64,000 nucleotides of DNA from NCBI GenBank assembly GCA_013365365.1, contig JABVXU010000272.1:1-64000 (forward strand). Direction: 5' to 3'. The stretch comes from Cruorifilaria tuberocauda (lineage: Eukaryota > Nematoda > Chromadorea > Rhabditida > Onchocercidae). Numbering within the stretch: position 1 is the stretch's first letter; each line of letters begins with the position of its first letter. Under the pieces are notes generated by a model, which worked only from the letters and a program-made list of their open reading frames with translations, was not told the DNA's origin and did not search any database. The position numbers were made by a program, and so were the translations under genes. This document shows, piece by piece, positions 27,098-43,878 of the stretch.

Positions 27098-29965
27098 CTT
27101 GTTTGATCTATATTCTTATTCCTTGAACAGTATTTGAATATAATTCGTTCATTAACTGGGCTTCATTTCATGAAGAATTCAAGTACTTCATTGCTTTTCA
27201 TATGATTTTGAAAAACATTGTTCATAACTATTAGATGAGCTATTAGGTTGTCGTCTTCAATAACTGATATAAATTGTAATTAAGAAATTGAAGTGTATCA
27301 AACACTAATTTAAAAAAAATTTAAGTGTATGAAAATTATCACAAATAGTTCAAGACGGTGAGGTATGGCTGATCTCTCTCGTACGAAGTTTATTTTCTTT
27401 TATTCCAAAAATTCGTTAATTAGTTATTTTTAAACATTCGTTTCTATTTACACGTGTATGTAATGTTTCCTACCTCTTTATAATTTTAGTCTCTCTAATA
27501 TTTATCAATTGTCACTTTTCCTTAGAAGAAAAACTCGGCTTGGTATGTACATCCTCTTGCAGCACCATCAAATTCAGTGGCGACTTTTCGAATATTCAAC
27601 TTCGATTGTATTTTTCTTGCAGTTATATGTCTTTGTAAAGGAAGCTCTATGACATAAGAAATAACAAACTAAAGCCAAAAATAGAGTTAAAGAATATCAC
27701 TCTTTTTGCTCAATTTTTGGTATTAGTTTTTATAATTGAATTTTGAAAATTTTTCAAATAAAAATTCGATATGATTGAAATAACAATGATCGTAAACGCA
27801 TCGACAAAAAAATATGTTTTAATTTTTATTGATCATTGACATCAGCTGCTTTTTTAAATGAAAGTTAACCTGTAAATACGCTGTGTTATAGATTTGATCG
27901 AAATTATTACTCTGGGTGAAGTCCCCTTCAAGCATACTGATTTTTTTCATAGCTGCCCTGTTGTTTTACTTTCGTTATTGTTATTTGATGTCATATTTCA
28001 TGAAGTTGATTCACTGCCGCTTTTAACCGGCCGATAATTTTCTTAATTAATTGGATTTCACTTTTCCGTTAATATTTTCATATTTTGTTGTGAAATGGTC
28101 TTTCAATTTGAATCTCTGTTATAATTTTATATATTTTTTTTGGATTTTTGTCAGTTGAATTTTTTGAGGTGCTATCCCCATGTTCAGTAGTCGCATGATT
28201 GATTAGGAACGTTGATAAGCAGTCTTAGCTCAAATGCCTGTTTATGATTTGAAACTTTGCTCAGAAATACATAATGAAACTATTAATTGAACAAAAGCAT
28301 GAATTTAATAGAAACAATGAGGTAAAATGAAAGAGAAAAGGAAATGTTAGTTACTACATTTTCGCAATATTTATTTTTCAAAAATTTCCATGAAGTACAT
28401 TAAACTTCCTCAACAAGATATAACTACTCTTAAATTATGCTTCAACAAGGTATATGCACTATGCATATCGAGGGAGAAAATGAGGAATGAATTCTAAGTG
28501 TAAGAAGGAAAAATATATTTAGTTTTTTAATTTAGTTTTCATGTGAAAACTTTGAAACTAAACAAATGAAATAATGAAGATGAATGCGCATTTTCCCCTT
28601 ATATAATTGCTATGTATCGGTTCCTTAAAGTGTAATTTTATACCACTGTCATTTAATTTACCGAAGAACATTGTGTGGAAACAGTTATGAGAATAAAAGG
28701 AATAATATTGTTTATATATTTAAGCCTAATATATAATTTTAGGAAAGCAAAAATATTGTGATAATATGAATTCATCATTTTAAAGGTAAAAGTAGGAAGA
28801 AAAGAAACAGTCTAATTAAGCTCCGTTCATGTTTCTAATGAAGGTTGAACCTGAATTGAAATAATGTGTGTTAACGTTTATTCCTAAAATTAATAAACTT
28901 CAATTCTTTTCGCTATTTTTTAAATGAAATGTGAAATAATGGCGAGTTTCAGCATTAACTATAGCTAATTTTAATGATTTAATCAAACAAGATACTGATT
29001 AATTAAAGTAATGTATATTTCATTTCTTTAGGGGATTTAGTTGTGATCGAAAAAAGTGTGTCTTATAACACATCAAAAAATACGCGTTTTCTCTAATTAA
29101 AACAATAATTTACTCTAGGAGACGTTGCTTAACATTATTTGGTATTTGGTGAAATATAATCTACTATTATACTAAACGTCAATGCAATAATCCTATTTTC
29201 TCACTGTTCCGCCTGCTCTTGCATCTTTTCTTTTCATTAACTTCTCATCCTAACAATCTGCAAAGCTGTTGCTCGCATCTCCTAAAGCAAAAAAAACGAC
29301 GGATGGGATGTGTGTTTTCACATCGATCAGATTGTTTAAAACTGGTGGTATTTCCGGTGCGAAGTGGTTTCCGCTGAGTGATTTATAGGAAGCATTTCTC
29401 TTTAGATCCTAGGGATATTCACATGTTATATTTTCAGCTTACTTTAACCTGTTTTCTTTTTAGTGACTTTTCAGTATTTGGATACTATAAATAATTTCCA
29501 TTTTTATTCTTCTAATTTTCAGCATATTGCTTTTCTTAACTTAGAAAAAGTGTTGAGACAGTTCAGAATGAGGAACAGTTCGAATTAAATAGATGCCAAA
29601 TGAAATAAATTTTAAGTAAACTGCTATCGACTATCATCAAGTAGGAATACATTCGTTTATATTATTCTTTCCACTGGCCATTTCTTTTCAGATCAATGTT
29701 TACAGTTTTTTGAGTTCTTTGCTTCATTCATCATACCTAAAATGGCAGAGATAGATAGTCGGATTTTCGACCTCTGAGAAGCTAATAGTTTAATGCAATT
29801 ATAGCGTATAAGTATCGATTTATTGAATATTTCAAGCTTTTGCTTAATTTTTTTGGTCTTGCATAAATAGCTGTTTGTATTCATGCTGTAGAAGAAATAA
29901 TACGTATATGATTCAGAGTCTGTGGTTATCTGAACATGCTAATCGGTAAATAAAAACGAAGTTCG
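27098..29965. other. 2.9-kb intergenic region, ADAM 3' flank and CIAO2B promoter side
   Basis: No exon with a conserved protein signature was seen on either strand. The left part should hold the ADAM 3' UTR and the right part the CIAO2B promoter. Confidence 0.55.
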
Positions 29966-31106
29966 ATGATACCCAATAAGTTAGAAAATGCAACACCGAC
30001 AGTCTATGCTAGGAAATCTCGTAGCAAGAGGATGGCTGACTCAGAGTGGAATCCAAACATTATTGATCCAATTGATGCTCAGGAAATCTTCGATTATATA
30101 AGGTTACATATATCATCATGACTTTGTTTTTCTCGCATCCTTCCACGAAGTTCCTTGTTGCAACTTCATAATGCTAAGTTTTCTCAGAATCTTCCTCAGG
30201 AAATTCCAAGTAGTCTGGAATCTCCAATTTACAAATTAAAACCTTGCTACATTGGACCCTTTATCTTAGAAATGTTGCATATCATATGAGTTTGATGCTG
30301 AGTGCATTCAAAATCTACTTCATCAAAGTATTATCAGTTGCTATTTATAAATTTGTTGTTGAAAAAGTGGCGATTTATATTGCTAATGTTATTTGTTCTC
30401 AATTCCAGTGGTTGTTCTAGGGATATCAATGATCCAGAACATCCGCTTACACTTGAACAATTGAATGTTGTCCAAGAAGAACTCATTATAGTTGAAAAAA
30501 ACGATGACGAAACGATTGTTGATGTAAGCATAGGATTTTCCACACTGTCTTTTATTATTAATAATTTTAGCTAAAAAATTCAAACTTCTATTCTTTTAGT
30601 AGAGTGACAACTGATAACTTTTTTTGTCAGGTCAGATTCACACCTACAATACCACACTGCTCAATGGCAACACTAATTGGTTTAACAATACGAGCAAAGT
30701 TGCAACGATCTGTGCATCCTAGTGTAAAGGTAAAATAATTTTCAAAAGTTTGAACTTTCTACTTTTGTCACTTCTTTTCACTTATATATTTTTGTAAGAA
30801 AAATTACGTATGTTTTGAAAATCATTACTCAGACAACTTTTATTAATTTCATTTGAATTGAACTTGTAAATATGAAAACAAAATTTTCAAGCAGTGTATT
30901 TTGGGAATTTCAGCAAAATCAAATACTTGATGAAGTAGGATTCAAATTAATTGTTGCAGATAATAGTGAGGATAAGGTCCGATACTCATGTATCCACAGA
31001 TACAATAAACAAGCAGTTAGCGGACAAGGAACGCGTAGCAGCTGCACTCGAAAATCCTGATCTTCTTCGAGTTGTCAATCGATGCTTGACACCAAAAGAT
31101 TTCTAG
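29966..31106 (+). CDS. CIAO2B: MIP18-family cytosolic Fe-S assembly factor (CIAO2B/FAM96B)
   Basis: Component of the cytosolic iron-sulfur targeting complex, which with CIAO1 and MMS19 delivers Fe-S clusters to nuclear and cytosolic apoproteins. Four exons, 29966-30102, 30421-30523, 30631-30729, 30960-31106; 486 nt, 161 residues, the usual family length. Signatures: [37 protein letters not shown] carrying the reactive Cys of the family, and the C-terminal [17 protein letters not shown] second in-frame Met (MADSEW, about 30029) is a possible shorter start. MRM2 follows 703 bp downstream on the same strand, compatible with an operon. The N-terminal extension resembles CIAO2B more than CIAO2A, but the paralogue call is from memory. 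Confidence 0.93.
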
Positions 31107-31775
31107 AAATTTTTGTCCTCTATTTGTGAATCTCTTTATATACGTACAGCTTGTATTTCTTGCGTAGATTATTCCGACGTTTGAAACCTAGGAATTGCAT
31201 CTTGAAATTTGAATGTAAACCTAATAATTCGTCGCATCGAAAAATTGTATATTATCTCTATTTGTGTTTACAAAGCAAGATTTCACAAGAACTTATTGCA
31301 TTAGCAGTTCTGGATAAAGGGGCGATAGAACCCGATTCGTGCATTTATGAGATTGATCTACACTTTTTGATATTTCATACGTGATGATTCAATTTCACAT
31401 TTTCAATTAGTTATTTTTCTAAATAGGTAGGAAATTTTTTCGTTATTATTAAGTCCTTTTCTTATGTAGATATTCTTTAAAACTGTCGATGTTTTATTTA
31501 GGAGATATATTATTTACTATAATATAATATATAGGAGGTATACTATTTAATAATTATTTAATATACTATTTAGTATATTTCGTAATATTATAATAAGATT
31601 CTGCTCAGATACACAGACATTTTCCTGGGAATGGTAATTTCGCATAAAGTCTCTTATTTCTTAGCTTGAAGTATTAGGCTATTCCAAAGTTTCTATTGAT
31701 TGATTGATTACAATAATAACTGTGCACAATTGATCTTCTAAGTAGTATTTGGTATTTGAAGTTTAATTATATCTT

Positions 31776-31784
31776 ATTATTCAG
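31776..31784 (+). promoter_or_regulatory. unpaired splice acceptor 5' of MRM2, probable trans-splice site
   Basis: ATTATTCAG ends at 31784, 25 nt before the MRM2 ATG, and no matching upstream coding exon was found. In nematodes such acceptors usually receive a spliced leader. Confidence 0.45.
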
Positions 31785-31809
31785 GAAAAGACGTATCATT
31801 GAGGACGCA

Positions 31810-33222
31810 ATGTTTTTCAGTATTAAACTCAGGGTGGGACTAATCACATTATTGCTTCCATTGCGTTATTTTTCCAAGGAGAAAAAATCAATAGCCACCT
31901 TGAAATATCTACAAAAACAGTGGTCTGATGAATTCTCTAGAAAAGCTCGTGAACATTCATATCGAGCACGGAGCGCCTATAAATTATTGGAAATCAACGA
32001 AAAATATAAAATTATTAAACCTGGCGAGTTTGACTTGGTAATTGACAAACTGATAAGAAGTATAAAAATAGCAGAGGAGAGGTGGAGAGAGGAAAAGGCA
32101 ATAATTCAAAGTAATTAGTAGCTAAAATATCTGATTCATTATTTTCTTCGAAGTTTTCGTATTGATATTTTTCTTGAATTTATTGCGTTGTGCAGGTATG
32201 GTGATCGTGGATGTTGGAGCGGCTCCTGGATCATGGTGTCAAGTAGCCGTGGATATTGTACAGCCAAACGTATATAGTAGTGCCTTTGTTCTGGGTATTG
32301 ATTTAAAGGTATTCAGTTCTTTGCATCATTGTTGTAAACATTCAGATACGGATTCACTCCTGAGATAATTTGATCGATAATATTTTTTTCAGCCGATAGT
32401 ACCAATTTTGGGTGTTCATTTTTTGGATCTCTCTGATATTACTGCTCAAAAAACACATGAGAGCATAAAGCAACTTTTGAATGGAAGATCTGTTGATGTT
32501 GTTATTAGTGATATGGCCCCAAATCCTACCGGTAAGAGTCTTTTATCATTAACATACTCAAAGACCGTATTAAATTTAATTTCTATTTTGCATTGAAGAT
32601 GTTGCTTCCTCTTTTCTAAAGTTTATGCTTATTGTTAATGTGAGATTATGGCAACTGAATAACGATGAAGCAATGCAAAAATATTTTGATATTTTCAGGC
32701 AGAATAGAAAGTATTACTGTATCTTAGATGTATAAATATAGTCTTGATTATACGGAAGCCTTACTAGTGGGTAAGTTAAATAGAATTAGCTGTATGGGAT
32801 CTTTTGATATCTTTAGTGAATATGGTACAATTAATCCGCTCTCGATTTATTTAATTTGTTTGTTTTCGATTGTTGGATGCACTGACTGAGCCATGGTAAA
32901 AATACTGAATTTTTATATTCCTCCTTTTTGTTATTCAGATCACTTTCGTGCTTATTTTTACAATATTGCAGGTGATGGAGGAATCGACCATGAACGAATT
33001 TTATCGCTTTGTGCAACAGTGCTGGAACTTAGTATGAAAAAATTAGTGATTCCTCTGGTGAAAAATGGAACATTACTTTGTAAAATATGGGATGGACCAA
33101 AGCGAGACGAATTTATTGAACGCCTTAAAAAAGATTTTAGGAGGGTATACACTGTGAAGCCTAAAGCTAGCCGTGATCATAGTGCAGAAATATATCTATT
33201 GGCCATAAAGAAATTATTTTAA
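31810..33222 (+). CDS. MRM2: mitochondrial rRNA 2'-O-ribose methyltransferase (MRM2/FtsJ family)
   Basis: SAM-dependent FtsJ-type enzyme that methylates the A-loop of mitochondrial large-subunit rRNA. Four exons: 31810-32023, 32196-32308, 32393-32531, 32972-33222; 717 nt, 238 residues. Residues 1-20 are hydrophobic and basic, like a mitochondrial presequence. Then RARSAYKLLEINEKY with the catalytic Lys, SAM-binding VDVGAAPGSWCQVA, SDMAPNPTG with the catalytic Asp, CKIWDG with the third catalytic Lys region, and KPKASRDHSAEIYLLA. The first intron only fits if its donor is GC (exon end 32023, intron starts GCGAGT), which restores KPG-MVIVDVG without extra residues. The kinase gene converges from the right, ending 402 bp away. 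Confidence 0.92.
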
Positions 33223-33624
33223 AAAAAATAATGGTTACAAATAATTGGTATTCACAATGTTTCTGCCCAGCAATGACCATCTTGATTCTCCAATGTAATA
33301 ATTTCCTCAACTAAGCATTCTGAAAATTCTTTATTAGTCAGTTATTAAGAAATGATTCAAAAAAGTACTTTTCTCATAAATTCATTTCATTATCAAAATA
33401 TTCGATCTTTATTTTTGCAATGGGAACTCAAGTCAAATTTTACAGAAAAGAAAAAAATTCGAAAGAATTAGTAGCTAAATATGGTAATGTTGTATGTTCA
33501 ACATAGAGAAATGTACTGCATATCACAAAGTATTGTTTATAATAACAAATTTATTGGATGATAATAAATAAGGATGTATCCAAAGGACAAACAGTTCTCT
33601 GGAATTTAAAATGATACACGCACA
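33223..33624. other. 402-bp convergent intergenic region
   Basis: Lies between the 3' ends of MRM2 (+) and the kinase gene (-) and must contain both 3' UTRs. AT-rich; no gene seen. Confidence 0.6.
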
Positions 33625-37701
<4,077 letters not shown>

Positions 37702-38208
37702 CACAAACTTTCGTAATTGGTGAAATAAATTAATATAAACAGTGCCAGGAAATTTTTTCGAGATATTAGTTACCGCAATATGAAACAGCGTTTAAATTGT
37801 TTTCCCACGGCTCGAAAATTTATCAAAAAAACAACGAAATAACGAATAATTAATCATCAGTTTGTTGCTATAGCCGAACATTTTATGGAACGCCAAATTT
37901 AAATGAATGAAGGATAGAGACTACATTCCGTTCTTCCGTAATCATACTAAAAATAAGCTCACAGTGAGGCAATGTAGACAAAGAAAGTGATGGAATTTTT
38001 TGACGGTCGTTGCACACGTAGAATTAAAATTTATTGCGAAACTGACACATAACAAAATGATGTAACTTCCACCAAACTGTCTAACTGAAAAACATGTTTT
38101 ATATTAAAAAAAAAGACTATAACGAAGTTTTCGTGTTAGATATCATTTACAATCAATAAGCTAATGCCTATTACTTAAGCTACACGACGAAGAGAATTTC
38201 ACAAAAAC
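37702..38208. other. gap between mL40 and the kinase gene
   Basis: About 507 bp on the path of two minus-strand genes. It contains a TTATTTTTAG acceptor (minus strand, ending about 37963) followed by a short open stretch with an ATG, a candidate 5' exon or trans-splice site for the kinase. No SH2 motif seen. Confidence 0.45.
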
Positions 38209-39831
38209 TTAACACAGCCACTTTTTGCTGACATCGATATAATGTCCATCAGGTGGATCGTATGATTCCAGTGGAGGTGTCAATGTCGGGCCTTGATAGA
38301 TGAAGTTTTGCAAAAAACATTCATCAGGTTCAAGTGCAGTTTTATACAATTCGGGCGAGAGCACCTAAAACTTTACGCTAATATTTCAGAAACTACCAAT
38401 TTTTTAAAAGCGCAGTTAAGATTTAAATCTAATATAAAGCAGGATAACCATGAATAGTGAACAATCTAATGAACAGAGCCAAAAATCCCAAATGTTTGGA
38501 TTTGCCAATGTAAATATAATCAATTTTTCAATATACAGCCTTCACTCCAAGTTGCCGGGAACAGTTTTCATAGCAAAAACCGGTCTACGATAAGAGTTTT
38601 TGGAATCCGGGGGAAAATACAAAACAGTGAGAAAAACGGGTCCAAGGACCATGAGAAATCCTTGAATAACGATATTTCAGTGCGGTTGGAACTTTTTGAT
38701 GTTACGATGCATATCAAGTGTAGCATATAAAATGGATTAAACCTTCAGTTTCTGCAAAGCGCTTTCTTGTTTGCGAACACTCTGCGTAATCCAACGTGTA
38801 TCCATAACCGCTAGCTTATTAAGATAACGTTTGTATTCCATTTTCAGAGCTACACGTTCATCTTCCTCATTTTCACTTAACTGAAAGTGCAACACTTTCT
38901 TTAGTAATGGAAGTATTGCTTGAAGCGCATGAATGAATCCATACTGAATTCATATTAGGCATTTTTGAAATATTTTAGATGAGTAAGAAAGATTAGACAC
39001 AGTGGAAAAATGAAAATAAAAGGATTATTACGAGTACGCCTTATCCTCCTTCATTTTATTCGGACTTTTTAATAAATAAATAAATGAATTCAAAGAAAAG
39101 CAAAAGGAGAAATAGAGCTAACCCTGAATGTGGGGCGTATTCGTTCATTAATATTTGCCTCATATTTTTTATCGAAAATATATTCCTCAACAGGTTTCGG
39201 CTTCTTGCCGAAGCTTTCTAGAAGTTTGATTTCTTTCTTGAGCTTTCTTCTGAAAAAAAAAGAATATGGTATTATTTGCCAAAATAAAAGAATGATAGCA
39301 TGGATAAATAGCAGCGCAAAGATTTAGAAATATAAGCTAGTAGCACGCCTGATACTATATGACAAACTTTTTTTCAGACGAATTATCGTGATGATCAGCC
39401 AATATAAATGAGTGCGTTTTTATAATGCATCTAATCAACAGAAAGAGAGGAAAAGAAACTTGTTAAATAAACCACGACTTTCTGCTCATTTAATCTTCTG
39501 ACACAAAATGACCATTTTATTGTGCATACAGCAAAGTACATCTTCAGTTTTATGTATTATATCATGTCACAATGAGCATGTCGGTAGAAAGAGGGAATAC
39601 TCAAAGTAGAATATTAACAAGCAGAGTATGATGAGCTGATGCTAACCTAAAAGCAAGAAATGATTACCTTTTCCTTTCTTCACGCAATTTGGCAATTTCG
39701 GGATCCATTTTTTTTTGTGCTTTCACAAATGGTGAAGAAAGTTGCACTGCCGACAAATGAAAACGGCTCACAGCAATTTTCATGAGTAGGTCCCAGCTGG
39801 GTCGACTCAGTCTGGGGAAGATATCAGTCAT
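38209..39831 (-). CDS. mrpl-40: mitochondrial large ribosomal subunit protein mL40 (MRPL40)
   Basis: Structural protein of the mitoribosomal large subunit. Four exons, 39668-39831, 39123-39249, 38743-38880, 38209-38364; 585 nt, 194 residues, close to the animal length. Order: N-terminal presequence-like segment; basic KLREERKRRKLKKEIKLLE; PKPVEEY; ENEEDERVALKMEYKRYL, the Arg/Lys-rich helix; and the C-terminal ELYKTALEPD, GPTLTPPLESYDPPDGHYID, which matches the vertebrate MRPL40 end (TPP, PPDG-YIDV). ATG at 39831 is used; a second in-frame Met lies 16 codons later. Diverges from PAM16 481 bp away. Confidence 0.92.
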
Positions 39832-40312
39832 ACCTTAAATAATTTATGGGGCTTTGACTCAGAAATATACCAAGCTATGATAACAGAAAATAAGTGCATT
39901 TATGTATTACGCGTAGGAGCTGCGCGAGACTTGTATAATCTACTTTTGTTTAACGGGCCGCGGAAGCTAAACATTGGAATTTCAAAAGCTCGTGATGGCA
40001 AAGTTGGTTGCTTATTGAGGTGAGAGCCATAAATGAAGTAATCGAGCGGTTTGGTGGTAAGCAACATGAAGAATAGCTAGGGATTAACAGAGTTCCCGAA
40101 TGCACATACTGCATGTGCATCGGGATTAAAAAAATGTTCGCTAGAAATATAACAGACATTGATAATTTTGTATAAAACAGCAAGAGAAGAAAAAAAATAA
40201 GAACTGTCACAAGTCTGAGATATGATTAACATATGTTAAAATATGGCGCAACAATTATGTGCAGTTCATCCATTTCTTACGCAGCTTAAATTTCCTTTTT
40301 AGATTATCCGTT
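39832..40312. promoter_or_regulatory. 481-bp bidirectional promoter region between mL40 and PAM16
   Basis: The start codons of mL40 (-) and PAM16 (+) face away from each other across this interval, so it should contain both promoters and 5' UTRs. A TTTTTAG acceptor about 12 nt upstream of the PAM16 ATG may be a trans-splice site. No specific transcription-factor sites are claimed. Confidence 0.55.
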
Positions 40313-41652
40313 ATGGTATGGAGAAATGCGATCAAAATTATGATCGCAACTAGCGAAGCTTTGAGTAAAGCATTCGCGCGGGCTGTACGAGAAGAAATCC
40401 GAGGTTGTCTTTTAAAAAATAAAGTAAAATAGGAGAAAAGTGATATGTATCTTTGCCTAATAGTACATAATAGTTTGAAGTACTTCAGTTTACAGGTACG
40501 CTTTGATGTATCATCCAAGCATGGGATGGTATTGAGTGTAATCGCTTAGGCATTTGGTAAATGGTTATCACCATTTAGAAACTGGAATCTGTATAAATAA
40601 AAATAAAATGAGTTTTTCTGTATAACACTACTCGACTTGAGCGTTTTATTTACCGGCATTCCACATTTTAAACTCGTATCCACGACTCTTCCCTCTACTT
40701 GTAGCTTAGATTTGAAATTGGTGGTATATGAAAAGAAAAAGCGACAAAAAAACATAATGAAAGGGAAGCAAGCAAAAGTGATTGTTATTAGTACATAGTG
40801 TGTGTTTGTACTTTGATCAAACGTTTTATAAGAGAATAAGACTTCTGTTTAAAGCCTTACTAAGATCTAAGTTTTAAATCAGTTTCTTTTGCAATTTTTT
40901 GCTAGGAACTTTCTATTTGTGTGTCATACTGAAATTCAGTACCATCAGGACTACATTTCAGCTAGTCAGCAAGCAGCTGCCAATCGCGCTCAGCAAACTG
41001 GCGAAAATCAAAATGAGGCGCGTGAAGCTAGTCGAACAAATGCGAGACTTGGAATATCTTTGCAAGTCTGCTGTTTGTTCAAATTCATTTTGCTAGATTT
41101 CTATCTCCATTCGAATCTTGTATCTGAATTTGAATTCACGAGTATAAATTTCTGTTTCTGATAAGCAGAAGTTTGCAGGAAGCGATGAAAATCCTGAATG
41201 TGCAAGACCCATTGAAGCCTGAAGAAATAGAAAAGAATTACAGGCATTTATTTAACATAAATGATAAAACTAAAGGAGGTTCATTGTATCTGCAATCTAA
41301 AGTATGTCATATTAACTATTGTATGTTCAGCTGTTTCTCAGGAGTTTATTTGAAAATATAGCCAATTATCACAAAAGATCTTAATATTTTTATTTAGTCA
41401 CAAATGATTCAGGTTTTATTTTCTGTATCTCATATGTAACCTTGTCTGTATAATGACTAAATGACATTATTTGTGCTGATTGCTATCATTAGTCTCCATT
41501 AACAAACAGTTGAAAGAATTATTGTGATAATTGTATATCATTTTTTTCAGATATATCGTGCAAAAGAGCGAATAGATGAAGAATTACAAAGACAGTGCGG
41601 ACCTGAAATTATTCAGGAAGCAAAAGAAGTAAAAAAAGAAGAAAGAAGTTGA
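40313..41652 (+). CDS. PAM16: mitochondrial import motor subunit PAM16/TIM16 (Magmas)
   Basis: J-like regulatory subunit of the presequence-translocase-associated motor at the matrix face of the inner membrane; it pairs with PAM18 and restrains Hsp70 stimulation. Four exons, 40313-40403, 40962-41065, 41179-41301, 41551-41652; 420 nt, 139 residues, typical length. Motifs: N-terminal MVWRNAIKI and [18 protein letters not shown], the membrane-associated start of the family; [16 protein letters not shown]; and [17 protein letters not shown], where the J-domain HPD is replaced, as is normal for PAM16; then [11 protein letters not shown]. The exon 1-2 junction after REEIR was fixed by family similarity and keeps frame. 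Confidence 0.94.
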
Positions 41653-42758
41653 TAGTAAGTTTATTAGTATTTGTTAGCTTTCAGTTGATACGTCGATTTA
41701 TTTCTCTATTTTTCTGTCGACGAGCTATCCACCGTGACATATTAAAAGAATTTTAGCCCATTCAATGATATTCTTTGTTGCCAGAAATTCTTTTTTCGGA
41801 TTACTTTTGTTTGCTTGATGATAAATTCTGGATGGAATTTGTTTCAAAGATAGTAGGGAATGAATTGATCTTGGAACACTTAAAATTGGTATTTTTTGTT
41901 TTGTAGAAAGGGAAGGTGAGAAATCTGTAATTATTTTTCCACTTATATCAGCAGTATTTTTCTATTCTTTAGAGATTTACTAAAAAGCTGGTTTTTCAAA
42001 ATTTCAAGAATCAAATTCCTTCTTTTTTGGTTATTTTTTAAACATTTAATTCACTTGTTATGTTAATTGTTTATTACGTTTTATCTTTGTTTTTAGACTT
42101 TTAGTCCTTAATTTTGTAGAATTATTAATTGTCCTTCTGTCCAATTTTTGATCATTACTCTCAGAAATTTGCTTACCTCGATAGTTTTAAGAAAGCAAAT
42201 GAAAAAAGAACGCTTTAAATAATGAGATTTTCTATTTCTCTCTGTTATTAGCATTGTACATATCCCAAAGATTTCAGTGTGTCTTGGACTCAAAGGAGGC
42301 TTTTATAGTCTATTTTATCGTTTTAATCTGTTCCTATAATGTTTTCATATTTTCACTTTCTACGTCTTTTTTAGTAAAATCTTGATAATATTGTTACTAT
42401 CAGATATCAGTTTTAGGAGAATGTCCAAACCATTTTCTTTCATTTTTTATTCTAATTTCACGATATATACATAAATTGTCATCGACAAAACATCTCCTAC
42501 ATTGATACTATTAGGTGTATAGCCATGTATTTCGTTTCTTTGAAGAGACTTAAGCTGCTAGCAAGTAAAGTTTTTTTTAAAGCTCTCATTTTATTCCATA
42601 TCTTTGGTGGTTGTTCATTTATCTAATTTGCTTTTAAAACGTATGGAATTATTAGCTGGATTTTATATGAATTGAAAAAGTTTGGTTTATGGTTTCAGCA
42701 TATTTAATTTCTTTTTTTAGGTTTTTTATTTGTTGTTCGGTCATTTTTAGTTTTTGAA
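41653..42758. other. 1.1-kb gap between PAM16 and COMMD3
   Basis: T-rich and without a supported exon. A TTTTTAG acceptor ends at 42750, eight nt before the COMMD3 ATG, and probably receives a spliced leader. Confidence 0.55.
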
Positions 42759-43878
42759 ATGGCCACTTTTCCGATTCATCTCATTCAGTCTGTTGAAAAA
42801 TATGGCACAATAGCTAGCCCTAATGATTTTAAAAATATTTGCACAAAGCTGTGTCAGAAGTTGATCGACGATGGTCCTTCAAAACGTAAGCTCTTTACAT
42901 ATGCTTAATTTAAATTTGATTTTGTTCTTTTTCAACTAAATATATTTCAGTGGAAGAATCAATTTGTAGTCAGCTTTATTGGGATGCAGCCGCTGGAGTG
43001 CTTGTAGAGGCGGCTAGACGTGGCTTATCTGTGGTAGCACTTGAGGAGTTGCTACCGAAAAACGAATTATCGCAGGCTATTGTTAGTGTCTTCAGGGTAT
43101 GAATAAACCTGAGTTTTAAGATATCATTAGTATTATTTTTTAGCGTGAAAAAAAATTGTAGTTGGTTTCCAGGAAAATGAACAGTCAATTCGAAAATGTA
43201 TGGCAACAGTTGGTTGGGAGCCACCTCGAGTTGTTGACATCTCTTGGAAGCTTTCTAAAACTTTAGAGGTGTCTTTTCTTTTTCATGAAATAAGGGGCTA
43301 TAATGTAGCATTAAAGAATAAATATTAACTCTTTACTTTTTCAATTTTTTTCCATTGCAATAAAATAGAGGGAATTCTTCTAATTGATTTTAAAATTTCT
43401 TATTTACTTCTTTTATGCAAAGTAACGTCATTACACAAAATGGATCGTTTAGTACAGAGTATTTCAAATCGGATATATCCGAGCATTTTCTATATCACTT
43501 GCTAAATTTAAATAAGCGCTACTCGAAAGGAAGCAGTCATTTTTTGAATTTTCGGCACTCTGTATAGATTCGAAGTGTGTATATACATGATTTATATGTT
43601 TCAGACAGACAAAGGTACGAAGGAAGTGGCTATAGCTGAAATCCATTTGGATGTAATCCCAACTGGTTCTGCAGTTCTAGAGAGGATCTCATTTTGTTGT
43701 AATTCTGATGATTTACAGGTAATCAGCTAAAAAAGCGTTTGCATTTACTCTTTTCCAGTTTCATAAATTTGAAGAAAATATACTATCGGTATGGCTATAT
43801 ATGAGAAACTTTTAGAACATTTTGTGGAAATTGAAAGAAGCACAAAATGCAGTTGCAAATGTGAAAAATTATAATTGA
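42759..43878 (+). CDS. COMMD3: COMM domain-containing protein 3
   Basis: Subunit of the Commander complex, which works with retriever and CCC to recycle membrane cargo from endosomes. Five exons, 42759-42885, 42951-43096, 43173-43268, 43605-43718, 43816-43878; 546 nt, 181 residues (human 195). The N-terminal helical half contains YWDAAAGVLVEAARRG. The C-terminal COMM domain contains PRVVDISWKLSKTLE, the position of the conserved Pro-x-x-x-D-x-x-W, then SFCCNSDDLQ and ILWKLKEAQNAV. Best match from memory is COMMD3 rather than other COMMD proteins. ATG at 42759 follows the putative trans-splice acceptor. Confidence 0.88.
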
